DNA from: Natronorubrum texcoconense
GTDB lineage: Archaea > Halobacteriota > Halobacteria > Halobacteriales > Natrialbaceae
Length of the DNA stretch: 64,000 nucleotides
Assembly (NCBI RefSeq): GCF_900100335.1
Contig: NZ_FNFE01000009.1
Location: 62,001-126,000 of the forward strand
Reading direction: 5' to 3'
Part shown: piece after piece, positions 9,581-17,526 of the stretch
How positions within the stretch are numbered: position 1 is the first letter of the stretch
How the letters are laid out: each line of letters begins with the position of its first letter
Notes under the pieces: model-generated
What the model was told of the DNA's origin: nothing
Databases searched by the model: none
The model's input: only the letters and a program-made list of their open reading frames with translations
Translations under genes and position numbers: made by a program

Positions 9581-10424
9581 AGAGTGCCTCCAGGAGGTCG
9601 ACGTCACAGACGATGCCGACCAACTGCTCGCCCGTGAGCATCGGAATCTGTTCGATATCGTTGCTGATCATCTGCTGGGCGGCATCCTGAACCGTTGTCT
9701 GTGCCGAGACAGTCACTACGTCACCGCTCATGAACTCGCTGACGGGTCCGTTCGGGATCTCGATGTCCCGCGTGGGCAGGTAGCGACTCCCGACGCCTTT
9801 GATCCCCTCCCAGGACCACTCCGAGTCCTGATCCGGGAAGTTGTCGCCCGTCTCCTCTTCGCCCTCGACGATGCGGGCGACGTCGATGATGTCGACCTCC
9901 GTGAGGACGCCGCTCATCTTGCCCTCCTCGTCAAGCGCGACGGTGTAGGGAACGTTCGCGTAGTACAGTTCGCGCTCGGCGACCGGAAGCGGCGCGCCCT
10001 CGTAGCTCGTGTTGACGTCCGTGCTCGCGTAGCCCTCGACCGTGCCGTCGGTCTCCTGGTCGCCCGTCGCGATCGCGTGGATCACGTCCGTTACCGTAAC
10101 GATCCCCTCGAACTCCCCATCGACGACGGGAACGCGACGCGCGCCCTCGTCGACCATCAGTCGCGCGACGTCCTCGAGCGCGGTGTCGGCCGTCGTCGTC
10201 GGCACGTCGTCCATCAGCATGACGAGCTGGTCCTCATCGGGCTGTTCGATCAGGACGTCCCGCGAGACGAGTCCGCGGTACTCGAGGCCGTCCTCGGTCG
10301 ATTTGACGACCGGGACGGAGGAGAACGACCGCTCCTGTAGGTACTCCAGGACGTCCGAGCGGGTGCCTGGGAGTTCGACGGTGACCACGTCCTCGCGGGG
10401 CGTCATGGCGTCGGCTACGTTCAT
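9573..10424 (-). CDS. protein with four CBS motifs
   Basis: The 283-residue protein consists of tandem CBS motifs, roughly at residues 1-60, 70-130, 140-195 and 222-283, forming two Bateman modules. Such modules bind adenine nucleotides such as AMP, ATP or S-adenosylmethionine and act as energy sensors. There is no attached catalytic domain. It is the first gene of a two-gene operon with glyS, overlapping it by 8 nt, which makes a link to aminoacylation or nucleotide status plausible but unproven. A TATA-like box is centred 28 bp upstream of the ATG. Confidence 0.9.
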   Translation of the reverse strand: MNVADAMTPREDVVTVELPGTRSDVLEYLQERSFSSVPVVKSTEDGLEYRGLVSRDVLIEQPDEDQLVMLMDDVPTTTADTALEDVARLMVDEGARRVPVVDGEFEGIVTVTDVIHAIATGDQETDGTVEGYASTDVNTSYEGAPLPVAERELYYANVPYTVALDEEGKMSGVLTEVDIIDVARIVEGEEETGDNFPDQDSEWSWEGIKGVGSRYLPTRDIEIPNGPVSEFMSGDVVTVSAQTTVQDAAQQMISNDIEQIPMLTGEQLVGIVCDVDLLEALYE

Positions 10425-10447
10425 ATCACCACGGTACGGCGAAAATG

Positions 10448-10456
10448 AGTATAAAC
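10448..10456 (-). promoter_or_regulatory. TATA-like box of the CBS-glyS operon
   Basis: The minus strand reads GTTTATACT, centred 28 bp upstream of the CBS gene start at 10424. Confidence 0.6.
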
Positions 10457-10524
10457 CCAGTGTTTCGTACGCCCGCGATGGCGGTGCCGATCAGTCGGTT
10501 GGCGAGATAGTCCGATTCGACGAG

Positions 10525-10532
10525 TTTATATA
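10525..10532 (+). promoter_or_regulatory. TATA box of the 53-residue gene
   Basis: TTTATATA is centred 27 bp upstream of the ATG at 10555, the spacing expected for a leaderless haloarchaeal mRNA. Confidence 0.7.
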
Positions 10533-10554
10533 TGAGTGGGAGACAGTCTCATAC

Positions 10555-10716
10555 ATGGCGACGAACCCCCACGCCATGACGTCCGACGACACCGTCGTCG
10601 GTTCGATCGACTCGAGTAGCTCGAGTACTGACTACGTCATCGCCGATATCTCGGCCGACGATGCCTGGCTCTCGATGCAGGTAGACGACGCGCCGACACT
10701 TCCGGCCTGGCGATAA
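10555..10716 (+). CDS. 53-residue Ser/Asp-rich small haloarchaeal protein
   Basis: The product begins MATNPHAMTSDDTV, contains a Ser-rich run (SIDSSSSSTD) and ends with VDDAPTLPAWR. The Trp-containing acidic core DDAWLSMQVDDAP looks conserved rather than random. A strong TATA box sits at leaderless spacing, which is the main reason for calling it. I know of similar tiny, unannotated proteins in haloarchaeal genomes but cannot name a function. It is divergent from the CBS-glyS operon. Confidence 0.7.
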   Translation: MATNPHAMTSDDTVVGSIDSSSSSTDYVIADISADDAWLSMQVDDAPTLPAWR

Positions 10717-11165
10717 CTGGGGGTGGGGAAAAACAGCGGACGGCTCGAGATGCCAATTTTGTTCTAATTTCGATCCTGCACTCCAGTTAGTACTACGAAG
10801 AACCGGCGTTAACGCCTCCGGTTCGTCGTATACACGGACTTAGTGAACGGAGGTGTTTCGATGAGGGTTGATAAGGACGAGTGTGTTGCTGCCGCTGGCG
10901 GCGATGAGTTCCACGTCCTCCCCAGCCGATTCGTTCGCGCCAGAGGCGCTCACTCATCCCTCGCGCAATTTCGAGCCGCGGTTCACCGCGGCTCAGCGCG
11001 CGCCACCGCACGTGGGTTGTTCAGTCGGGCGGGAACATCTCGGTCTATACTGAACATTATTCGCGAGCGGTCGTGCGGTCGGAACGAGTTCGACTCCAAC
11101 GGAGACCTCGCACGAACTGTCGTCCGGCCCCACAGTTTAGTGGGTGAGCGTTGGACCCTCACTCG
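10717..11165. other. 450-bp gene-poor stretch
   Basis: No frame here has haloarchaeal amino-acid composition. Frames in both directions are Arg/Ser-rich shadows. The one clear structure is the inverted repeat at 10795-10829, about 80 bp downstream of the small gene. Confidence 0.6.
10795..10829. repeat. 12-bp inverted repeat with 11-nt loop
   Basis: The arms ACGAAGAACCGG and CCGGTTCGTCGT pair with one mismatch around the loop CGTTAACGCCT. The loop itself holds part of a second palindrome, GGCGTTAACGCC. It could be a transcription terminator for the upstream small gene, although no T-tract follows. Confidence 0.55.
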
Positions 11166-11684
11166 ATGGTCGGTCCGCAACCACGAGACGAGCGAGGGAC
11201 CGACGCGGACGACGAGTTCGGCTTTCAGACCGACGACTCGCGCTACACAATAGCGACGTTCCTCGCCGCACTCGTGCCGACGGCCCTCGCTCGGCGTGTC
11301 ATCGCCGTCTCGATCGACACCGACCGCGACGTCTACGAACTCGACGAGCCGGTCGAGATCACCGTCGACTTCAAGAACCGATTCCCGCTGCCCGTCTCGA
11401 TTCCGACGCCCCGACAGCGCCGCTGGGGGTGGACGTTCGACGGCGACCTCGAGGCCAGCGACGAGCGCCGCTACACCCGCATTCGCCCCTCCGAGTTCCG
11501 GTTCGGCGGGGGCGAGCGCAAACAGGTCACGTTCACCTGGAACGGTCGCCTCGAGCGCACGACGGACCGCGGGATGGCCGAATCGATCGTGCCCGACCCC
11601 GGCGAGTACGAACTCCGCGCGTTCGTCGCGACCGAAGACGGCGTCTTTCAGCCGAGCGACGCGACGACGATCCGACTCGAGTAG
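11166..11684 (+). CDS. hypothetical protein with a predicted beta-sandwich domain
   Basis: The 172-residue protein starts with an acidic N-terminus of about 30 residues, then a short hydrophobic segment (TIATFLAALVPTALARR), then alternating beta strands such as YELDEPVEITVDFKNRFPLP. The last strand, PGEYELRAFVAT, resembles the final strand of bacterial Ig-like or proteinase-inhibitor-like sandwiches. There is no catalytic signature. The ATG at 11166 was preferred over the TTG five codons earlier. The next gene follows after 58 bp in the same direction. Confidence 0.65.
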   Translation: MVGPQPRDERGTDADDEFGFQTDDSRYTIATFLAALVPTALARRVIAVSIDTDRDVYELDEPVEITVDFKNRFPLPVSIPTPRQRRWGWTFDGDLEASDERRYTRIRPSEFRFGGGERKQVTFTWNGRLERTTDRGMAESIVPDPGEYELRAFVATEDGVFQPSDATTIRLE

Positions 11685-11742
11685 CCATCGTCCGATTCCT
11701 GCCACCAGTAACCGTTTGGGTGTGTGTCTCGTAGTCGCACGC

Positions 11743-12249
11743 ATGTCTCTCGAGCAGGTGTTTTCTCAGCTGCCGAACCCCAGTTCGCACACGTTTCCGG
11801 ACTACTCGCTCCCGCGCGGCGAGCCAGTCTTGCCGATCGCTGTCACGCACGAGGAGCTCTCGACGCTGCTCGCGCTGTACGAGCGGTTTCGAGCCGTAGA
11901 TCCGACGGGGATCGATTCGAACCCGATGCTCGAGGCGGCGACGACGTTCATGCAGCAGTCGTTCGGCATCCCGCAGTACCGGCCGGACGAACAGTTGGTG
12001 GACGACATCGCGGCGCTGCTCAACGACTTCTCGGGCGACCTCGGCGGGCGGTCGCTGGGCGTAGTCGACGCGACGCCGGACCACCACCGAACGCTGTACT
12101 TCTTTCTGGTGAGTTGTCGGGGGTATCACGCCGCGCCCCACGTCCGGTTCGAGCCCGACGAAGCAGCCGTCGAGACGCTCTACGACGTTTATCAGCGAGT
12201 GGTCGAACAGGACGTCTATCTCAAGCATCCGGCGTCGGTGCTCGAGTGA
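11743..12249 (+). CDS. conserved-type haloarchaeal hypothetical protein
   Basis: The 168-residue acidic protein begins MSLEQVFSQLPNPSSHTF and is predicted mostly helical with a central beta stretch (RTLYFFLVSCRGYHAAPHVRFEP). I see no signal peptide, membrane helix or known motif. The ATG at 11743 gives the first haloarchaeal-like residues. The upstream extension of the frame reads the preceding gene out of frame. Confidence 0.7.
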   Translation: MSLEQVFSQLPNPSSHTFPDYSLPRGEPVLPIAVTHEELSTLLALYERFRAVDPTGIDSNPMLEAATTFMQQSFGIPQYRPDEQLVDDIAALLNDFSGDLGGRSLGVVDATPDHHRTLYFFLVSCRGYHAAPHVRFEPDEAAVETLYDVYQRVVEQDVYLKHPASVLE

Positions 12250-12377
12250 GATCGCATTCGCGAACGAGTGGTAACCGGCAACGCGAGCTATCGGCCGATC
12301 CGTAGCGGTCGCTTCGTGGTGTCGAGGGAAGTGAAAAAGGAAGAGTGCGTCCGCGAGACGGGGCCATCGGTTCGTCC

Positions 12378-12533
12378 TCACCCAGTGAGGAAGCCGCCGG
12401 GTGGGATCTGTCCCGACGGGCTGTAACCGTCCGTCTCCTGATCTCCGCCGAACTGTGGGGAGTGCTCGATCGTTCGTCGGGCCTTTGCGACTCGTCGGCT
12501 GCCTGCCGTGACGGTGGCGAGTATCTTACTCAT
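12378..12533 (-). CDS. 51-residue small protein, leaderless
   Basis: The frame beginning MSKILATVTAGSRRVAKARRT and ending SGQIPPGGFLTG lies in the convergent gap between the 168-residue hypothetical and the peptide-transporter operon. A TATA box sits 28 bp upstream of the ATG, and there is nothing else for that promoter to serve on this strand. The N-terminal half is basic and helical, and the C-terminal half is Gly/Pro-rich and probably disordered. No family recognised. Confidence 0.55.
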   Translation of the reverse strand: MSKILATVTAGSRRVAKARRTIEHSPQFGGDQETDGYSPSGQIPPGGFLTG

Positions 12534-12558
12534 ACAAGAGTAAAAAGACGCGGCGTGC

Positions 12559-12564
12559 ATATAA
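12559..12564 (-). promoter_or_regulatory. TATA box of the 51-residue gene
   Basis: The minus strand reads ACTTATATGC with the TTATAT core here, 28 bp from the ATG at 12533, in an AT-rich island. Confidence 0.55.
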
Positions 12565-12759
12565 GTATTTTCGAGATGAAAGATTGTGTTAGTCAGGCGT
12601 CGACGTCCACAGGATCGATCATATCGCCAACGGGGGCCTCAGAGCTCCTCGATGCGAATAAGTGCCGAATATTCGAGACAGTTGATCGAGTCACGAGGTC
12701 ATTTCACAAACATACAAAAACAGACAAAACGGGTGGCATGCCGTCCGAAGCCGGACCGA

Positions 12760-14115
12760 TCACCGGTGCAGGTGACACGCCGCGAAGTGCGTTCCCGACC
12801 CGTGTTCGGACTCGAGGTCGTAGGCGGGCCGTTCGCGCGCACAGATGCTCTGTTCTGCGAACCGCCCGAGCAGGAGGTCGGTGGCCTCCTCCCAGTTCTC
12901 CTCGACATCGTCGTCGTCGCTGTCAGGGTCGCGGGTCCCACCCTCTCGATCGGTCGCGATCAGTTCGATTGCCTCCCCGATAATTTCGCCGGCCCCGCCG
13001 CGTGGCAACTCGCCGTCGAAGAACTCCTGACGAATCTCGGCGGCCGACATCGGTTCGAACGTCCGCCGCTTGACCGCGCGCATGAACGCTCGAGTGTGTG
13101 ACCACTCCTCCTCGCCGATCTCGTACTCGTCGGGGGCGATCAGTCGCGGACAGCGCGTCCGGAACCGACAGCCCGAGGGCGGATTCTGCGGACTCGGCAC
13201 TTCGCCCTCGAGGACGCCCCGAACCCCCGACTGTCGCGGATCGGGGACGGGAATCGACTCGAGCAACGCGTTCGTGTAGGGGTGTTGGGGGTTCTCGAAC
13301 AGCTCTTCCTTCTCCGCGAGTTCGACGATGTGGCCGAGATACATCACCGCGACGCGATCCGAAATGTGGCGAATTACGGAGAGGTCGTGGGCGATGAAGA
13401 GGTAGGTGAGGCCGAACTCCTCCTGGAGTTCCTCCATCGTGTTCATCACCTGCGCCTGAATGGAGACGTCGAGCGCGGAGACGGGTTCGTCGCAGACGAC
13501 GAAGTCGGGGTCGACCGACAGCGCACGCGCGAGGTTGATCCGCTGGCGCTGGCCGCCCGAGAAGGCGTGGGGGTGTCGGTTGTAGTGGCGCGGATCGAGC
13601 CCGACCTTCTCGAGCAACTCCTTTGCGCGCGCCTCGCGGCCCTCGTCGTCGAACATGTCGTGGGCACCCATTGGCTCCTCGATGATCTGGCCGACCTTCA
13701 TGCGCGGATCCAGCGAGGACTGTGGATCCTGGAAGATCATCTGGATCTCCGAGCGCTTCTGGCGTAGTTCCTCGCCGCTCAGATCGGCCAGATCGTCGCC
13801 CTTGAAGCTGATCGTCCCGTCGGTCGGATCGAGCAGCCGCAGGATCGTCCGCCCGAGGGTGCTCTTCCCGCAGCCCGATTCGCCGACCAGCCCGAGCGTC
13901 TCCCCCTTCTTGATCTCGAAGGTGACGTCGTCGACGGCCTCGACCTGATCGACGCCGAAACTCACCGGCGGGAACCGATCGGTCTCGAGGTTGATGCCCG
14001 CGAGCAGTCCCGAGTCGGAGGCGAAGTGCTTCGTCAGGCCGTCGACCTCGAGGAGCGTCTCGCCGTGGGCGATATCGCTCTCGCCGAAGCCGATGGGGTC
14101 GTCGGGCGTGCTCAT
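12760..14115 (-). CDS. peptide ABC transporter ATP-binding protein (OppF/DppF type)
   Basis: This 451-residue ATPase is the last gene of a five-gene importer operon. It has Walker [10 protein letters not shown] at residues 78-86, the signature [15 protein letters not shown] and Walker [13 protein letters not shown], followed by the oligopeptide/dipeptide C-terminal region with [10 protein letters not shown]. The first 60 residues and the last 100 extend beyond the usual 320-330-residue OppF core and are acidic or Cys/His-containing. Its ATG overlaps the stop of the partner ATPase by four bases (ATGA). Confidence 0.95.
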   Translation of the reverse strand: MSTPDDPIGFGESDIAHGETLLEVDGLTKHFASDSGLLAGINLETDRFPPVSFGVDQVEAVDDVTFEIKKGETLGLVGESGCGKSTLGRTILRLLDPTDGTISFKGDDLADLSGEELRQKRSEIQMIFQDPQSSLDPRMKVGQIIEEPMGAHDMFDDEGREARAKELLEKVGLDPRHYNRHPHAFSGGQRQRINLARALSVDPDFVVCDEPVSALDVSIQAQVMNTMEELQEEFGLTYLFIAHDLSVIRHISDRVAVMYLGHIVELAEKEELFENPQHPYTNALLESIPVPDPRQSGVRGVLEGEVPSPQNPPSGCRFRTRCPRLIAPDEYEIGEEEWSHTRAFMRAVKRRTFEPMSAAEIRQEFFDGELPRGGAGEIIGEAIELIATDREGGTRDPDSDDDDVEENWEEATDLLLGRFAEQSICARERPAYDLESEHGSGTHFAACHLHR

Positions 14116-15392
14116 TGTCTGGACTCACCTCCGCCGGGTTCATTCTCTGGTTTTCGGCTCGCTTCGCTCGCCTCACCTACGTCGGACCTATGGTCCGACG
14201 AGGATCGCGATCCTTCGGGTCGCTCACCCCCGTCTGTAGACGCTTGCTCCTCTTCGACAGGCGTCTCCGGATCCTCCTCCGGATCGGTCGCGGCCCCACC
14301 GACGTCCGTTTCGGCCTCGTCGCCCGCCTCGAGCGGCGCGCTCTCGTCGTAGCCCACGTCGAAGACGTCGTGTTTCACGCAGGCCGCGCGGTGGGGGTGG
14401 CCGTCGGCGCGATCGACCTCGAGCGTGTCGGGGTGGACGCGGGTACAGACCTCGCGCGCGTCGGGACAGCGGGGGTGGAACCGACAGCCCGAGGGCGGGC
14501 TGATCGCCTCGGGCATCACCCCCTCGATGGGGTCGAGTTCGTCGACGGTCCGGTCGGGCCGGGGCATTGAGTCGAGTAGGGCGTCCGTGTAGGGGTGTTT
14601 GGTCTCGTAGAACAGTTCGTCCACCGGCGCCTGTTCGACGATCTCGCCGAGGTACATCACGTTCACCCGGTCGCAGATCTCGGCGACGACGCCCATGTCG
14701 TGGGTGACCCAGATGAAGCTCGTGTCGTAGCGATCCTGCAGGTCGTCGACGAGATCGAGGATCTGGCCCTCGACGGTGACGTCCAACGCGGTCGTCGGCT
14801 CGTCGGCGATGATGAGATTCGGCTCGCACGCCAGCGCCATCGCGATGAGCACGCGCTGGCGCATCCCACCCGAGAACTGGTGGGGATACTCCTCGTACCG
14901 GTCCTCGGGGTCCGGAATCCCGACCTCGCGGAGCATTCGGACCGCTTCGACCTTCGCCTCGTCTTTCGGGAGGTCGCGATTGATCTCGATGAACTCCCGG
15001 AGCTGGCCCCCGACGGTAAAGACGGGATTGAGCGATTCCATCGGATCCTGGAAGATCACCGCGATCTCCCGGCCCCGGATCCGCTCGCGCATCTCGGACT
15101 CCGAGAGCATGTCGTCTCGCTCCCGGAGTTCGCCGTCAGGGCCTTCCTCGAGGCCGAAGATGGTCTCGCCTTTGTAGGTGACCTCGCCGCCGACGATCTC
15201 GCCGGGCTCTTCGACGAGGCGCATGAGGCTCATCGAGGCGACGGACTTGCCGGCGCCCGACTCACCGACGAGTCCGACGATCTCGCCCTCGTTGACCTCG
15301 AAGGAGATGCCGTCGACGGCGCGGACGGTACCGCTTTCGGTGAAAAACTGTGTCTTCAGGTTCTCGACGCGAAGGAGTGGTTCGGAGCTCAT
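14112..15392 (-). CDS. peptide ABC transporter ATP-binding protein (OppD/DppD type)
   Basis: The 426-residue protein has Walker A GESGAGKS at 43-50, the signature [15 protein letters not shown] and Walker [13 protein letters not shown]. The C-terminal oligopeptide-transporter motif contains [16 protein letters not shown]. After about residue 345 there is an acidic, low-complexity tail of some 80 residues. Part of the tail (about residues 393-413) is encoded by a cluster of perfect palindromes, which suggests insertion of a palindromic element into the 3' end of the gene. The permease gene lies 2 nt upstream. Confidence 0.95.
   Translation of the reverse strand: MSSEPLLRVENLKTQFFTESGTVRAVDGISFEVNEGEIVGLVGESGAGKSVASMSLMRLVEEPGEIVGGEVTYKGETIFGLEEGPDGELRERDDMLSESEMRERIRGREIAVIFQDPMESLNPVFTVGGQLREFIEINRDLPKDEAKVEAVRMLREVGIPDPEDRYEEYPHQFSGGMRQRVLIAMALACEPNLIIADEPTTALDVTVEGQILDLVDDLQDRYDTSFIWVTHDMGVVAEICDRVNVMYLGEIVEQAPVDELFYETKHPYTDALLDSMPRPDRTVDELDPIEGVMPEAISPPSGCRFHPRCPDAREVCTRVHPDTLEVDRADGHPHRAACVKHDVFDVGYDESAPLEAGDEAETDVGGAATDPEEDPETPVEEEQASTDGGERPEGSRSSSDHRSDVGEASEASRKPENEPGGGESRQ
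14156..14214. repeat. palindrome cluster within the 3' end of the OppD-type gene
   Basis: Three structures lie back to back: GGCTCGCTTCGCTCGCCTC (14156-14174, identical to 48616-48634), GTCGGACC-TAT-GGTCCGAC (14181-14199, 8-bp arms, 3-nt loop) and the perfect palindrome AGGATCGCGATCCT (14201-14214). Confidence 0.8.
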
Positions 15393-15394
15393 AG

Positions 15395-16414
15395 TTAGTT
15401 CTTGATCCGCGGATCGAGCGCGTCCTGCAGCCCGTCGCCGAACAGGTTGAATCCCATGATGGTCACGAGGATCGCCAGCCCGGGCCAGATCGACAGCCAG
15501 ATGTTCGAGTGCATGTACCGCCCGTGGGCGATCCGGAGCATCTCTCCCCAGTCGGGCGTCGGCGGCTGGGCGCCGTAGCCGAGAAAGGAGAGGCCGGCGA
15601 CGATCAGGATCGTGACGCCGATCTGCAGCGTTGCGTACACCATCACGGGTGCGAAGCTGTTCGGGATGACGTGTCTGCGGATGATGTTTCGGTCCTTTAC
15701 CCCTGCAGCGCGGGCGGCCTCGATGTAGTCCATCTCCCGGACGGACAGCACCCGACTGCGGATGATCCGAGCGAACACCGGGATGAAGGCGATGCCGACG
15801 CCGATCACCGCGTACTGGATGTCGGGGCTCCCGCCGCTGACGAAGACGGTGAAGACGATGATCAGCACGAGCGGCGGAATCGCGTACACCGTTTCGACCG
15901 ATCGCATCAGCACGTCGTCCACCCAGCCGCCGTAGTAGCCCGCGATCGAGCCGATGATCGTCCCGCCGATCAGCCCGATCGCCGTCGCCGCGAGCCCGAC
16001 GCTGACCGACACCTGCGAGCCGTAGACGATGCGGGTAAAGTAGTCGCGGCCCTGCGGATCGGTCCCGAGCGGCTGGGAGAGCGTCCCGCCGTCGAGGAAC
16101 ATCGGCGGCTGATTCGGGTTCCCTTCGCCCGGCGGCGGAATCCGCGTCGGGTGGTCGAAGAACGGGAGCGCCTGCGCGGCGGTGTAGTCCGAGAGCGCAC
16201 CGAACGTCAGCCGCGAGAGATTGCTATCGATCGCCGCGAACGCCGCGATGAAGATGACGAACGCGACGATGTAGAGCCCGATTCGGGCGGTCGCGTCCCG
16301 CTTGACTTTCTTCAGCGTGTAGCGCCAGCCGACGCGCGCCTCGAACTCCTCGTCGGCCGATCCGCCCTCGGCGTCCGGTTGCTGGTCATCGAGTTGTGAT
16401 TCGGTCGTAGCCAT
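15395..16414 (-). CDS. peptide ABC transporter permease (DppC type)
   Basis: The 339-residue protein has an acidic cytoplasmic N-terminus, one membrane helix at about 45-65, a periplasm-facing loop of roughly 90 residues and then five helices. The EAA-type loop reads EAARAAGVKDRNIIRRHVIPN, the docking site for the ATPases. The loop after the first helix (PPPGEGNPNQPPMFLDGGTLSQPLGTD) is typical of DppC. It lies 20 nt downstream of the DppB-type gene. Confidence 0.95.
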   Translation of the reverse strand: MATTESQLDDQQPDAEGGSADEEFEARVGWRYTLKKVKRDATARIGLYIVAFVIFIAAFAAIDSNLSRLTFGALSDYTAAQALPFFDHPTRIPPPGEGNPNQPPMFLDGGTLSQPLGTDPQGRDYFTRIVYGSQVSVSVGLAATAIGLIGGTIIGSIAGYYGGWVDDVLMRSVETVYAIPPLVLIIVFTVFVSGGSPDIQYAVIGVGIAFIPVFARIIRSRVLSVREMDYIEAARAAGVKDRNIIRRHVIPNSFAPVMVYATLQIGVTILIVAGLSFLGYGAQPPTPDWGEMLRIAHGRYMHSNIWLSIWPGLAILVTIMGFNLFGDGLQDALDPRIKN

Positions 16415-16434
16415 GTGTTATGTCCCTCCCATCG

Positions 16435-17433
16435 TCAGTCACGCTCCCCGTAGGTCACGCGCGGATCGATGTACGCGTAGGAGATGTCCGTGATGACGAC
16501 GCCGATGACGAACATGAACCCGAGAACCATCGTGATCCCCATGATTAGCTGATAGTCGAGCTGCTGAATCGCCTCGATGAACAGCCGTCCGATCCCGTTG
16601 ATCGCGAAGACGGTCTCGACCAGGACGGCGCCGCCGAGGGCCGTCGACAGGTTGAGACCGATGATGGTGATGATCGGCAGCTGGGCCGACCGGAAGGCGT
16701 GTTTCCGGAGGATCGTCCGCTCGGGGACGCCGTACGCGCGAGCGAGCTTGACGTACTCCTCTTGCAGCGACTCGATCATCTGGGTCCGTTCGACTCGCAT
16801 CAGCGTCGCCATCTGCAACGTCCCGAGCGCGATCATCGGCAGTATCAGGTGTCTGATCGTCTCGCTCCAGTGCTCGAGATAGCTGCCGTGGCCGGCCGCT
16901 TCCGGCGGTTGCCACGGGTAGACCAGCCCCGCCGACGGCAGGACGCCGAGTTTGACCGCGAAGACGATGATCAGCATGATGCCGATCCAGAAGGATGGCG
17001 TGCTGACGCCGATCAGCGCGACGATCCGCGAGATGTGGTCGGTCGGTTCGTTCCGGCGCTTGGCCGCGATGACGCCGAGCGGAATCGCCGTGAGGATCGC
17101 GAACAGGTACGCCGACAGCACGAGCAGGAGCGTCGGCCCGGTCCGCTCGAGCATCAGGTCGGCGACCGGACGGTCGCGGTGAATACTGTAGCCCAGATCG
17201 CCCTGTACGAGACCGGTCATGTAGTTCCAGTAGCGAACGTGTAGCGGCTGGTCGAGTCCGTAGCGCTGTTCGATCGTCCTGATGAGTTCCTCGTCGGCCT
17301 GTTGGCCCTGTAGCATCAGCCGAACGGGGTCGCCCGGTGCCAGGTTCGCCAACACGAACGTGATCACGGAAATCCCTATCAGGACCGGAATCGCCTGTAT
17401 CAGTCGGTAGATCGTGTATCGGAGCAGTCCCAT
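16435..17433 (-). CDS. peptide ABC transporter permease (DppB type)
   Basis: The 332-residue protein begins with MGLLRYTIYRLIQAIPVLIG, the standard DppB N-terminal helix, followed by FVLANLAPGDP. It has six predicted helices and the EAA loop LARAYGVPERTILRKHAFRSA. It pairs with the DppC-type protein to form the channel. The binding-protein gene lies 93 nt upstream. Confidence 0.95.
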   Translation of the reverse strand: MGLLRYTIYRLIQAIPVLIGISVITFVLANLAPGDPVRLMLQGQQADEELIRTIEQRYGLDQPLHVRYWNYMTGLVQGDLGYSIHRDRPVADLMLERTGPTLLLVLSAYLFAILTAIPLGVIAAKRRNEPTDHISRIVALIGVSTPSFWIGIMLIIVFAVKLGVLPSAGLVYPWQPPEAAGHGSYLEHWSETIRHLILPMIALGTLQMATLMRVERTQMIESLQEEYVKLARAYGVPERTILRKHAFRSAQLPIITIIGLNLSTALGGAVLVETVFAINGIGRLFIEAIQQLDYQLIMGITMVLGFMFVIGVVITDISYAYIDPRVTYGERD

Positions 17434-17526
17434 GTGTTCGTCTCTGCGATTACGGTGTCCGCGCCATCGTCCTGTGATCTGTCTCTGGTCGCTGTCGGTG
17501 CCGATCCCGAAACGCCGCCTCGAGGA

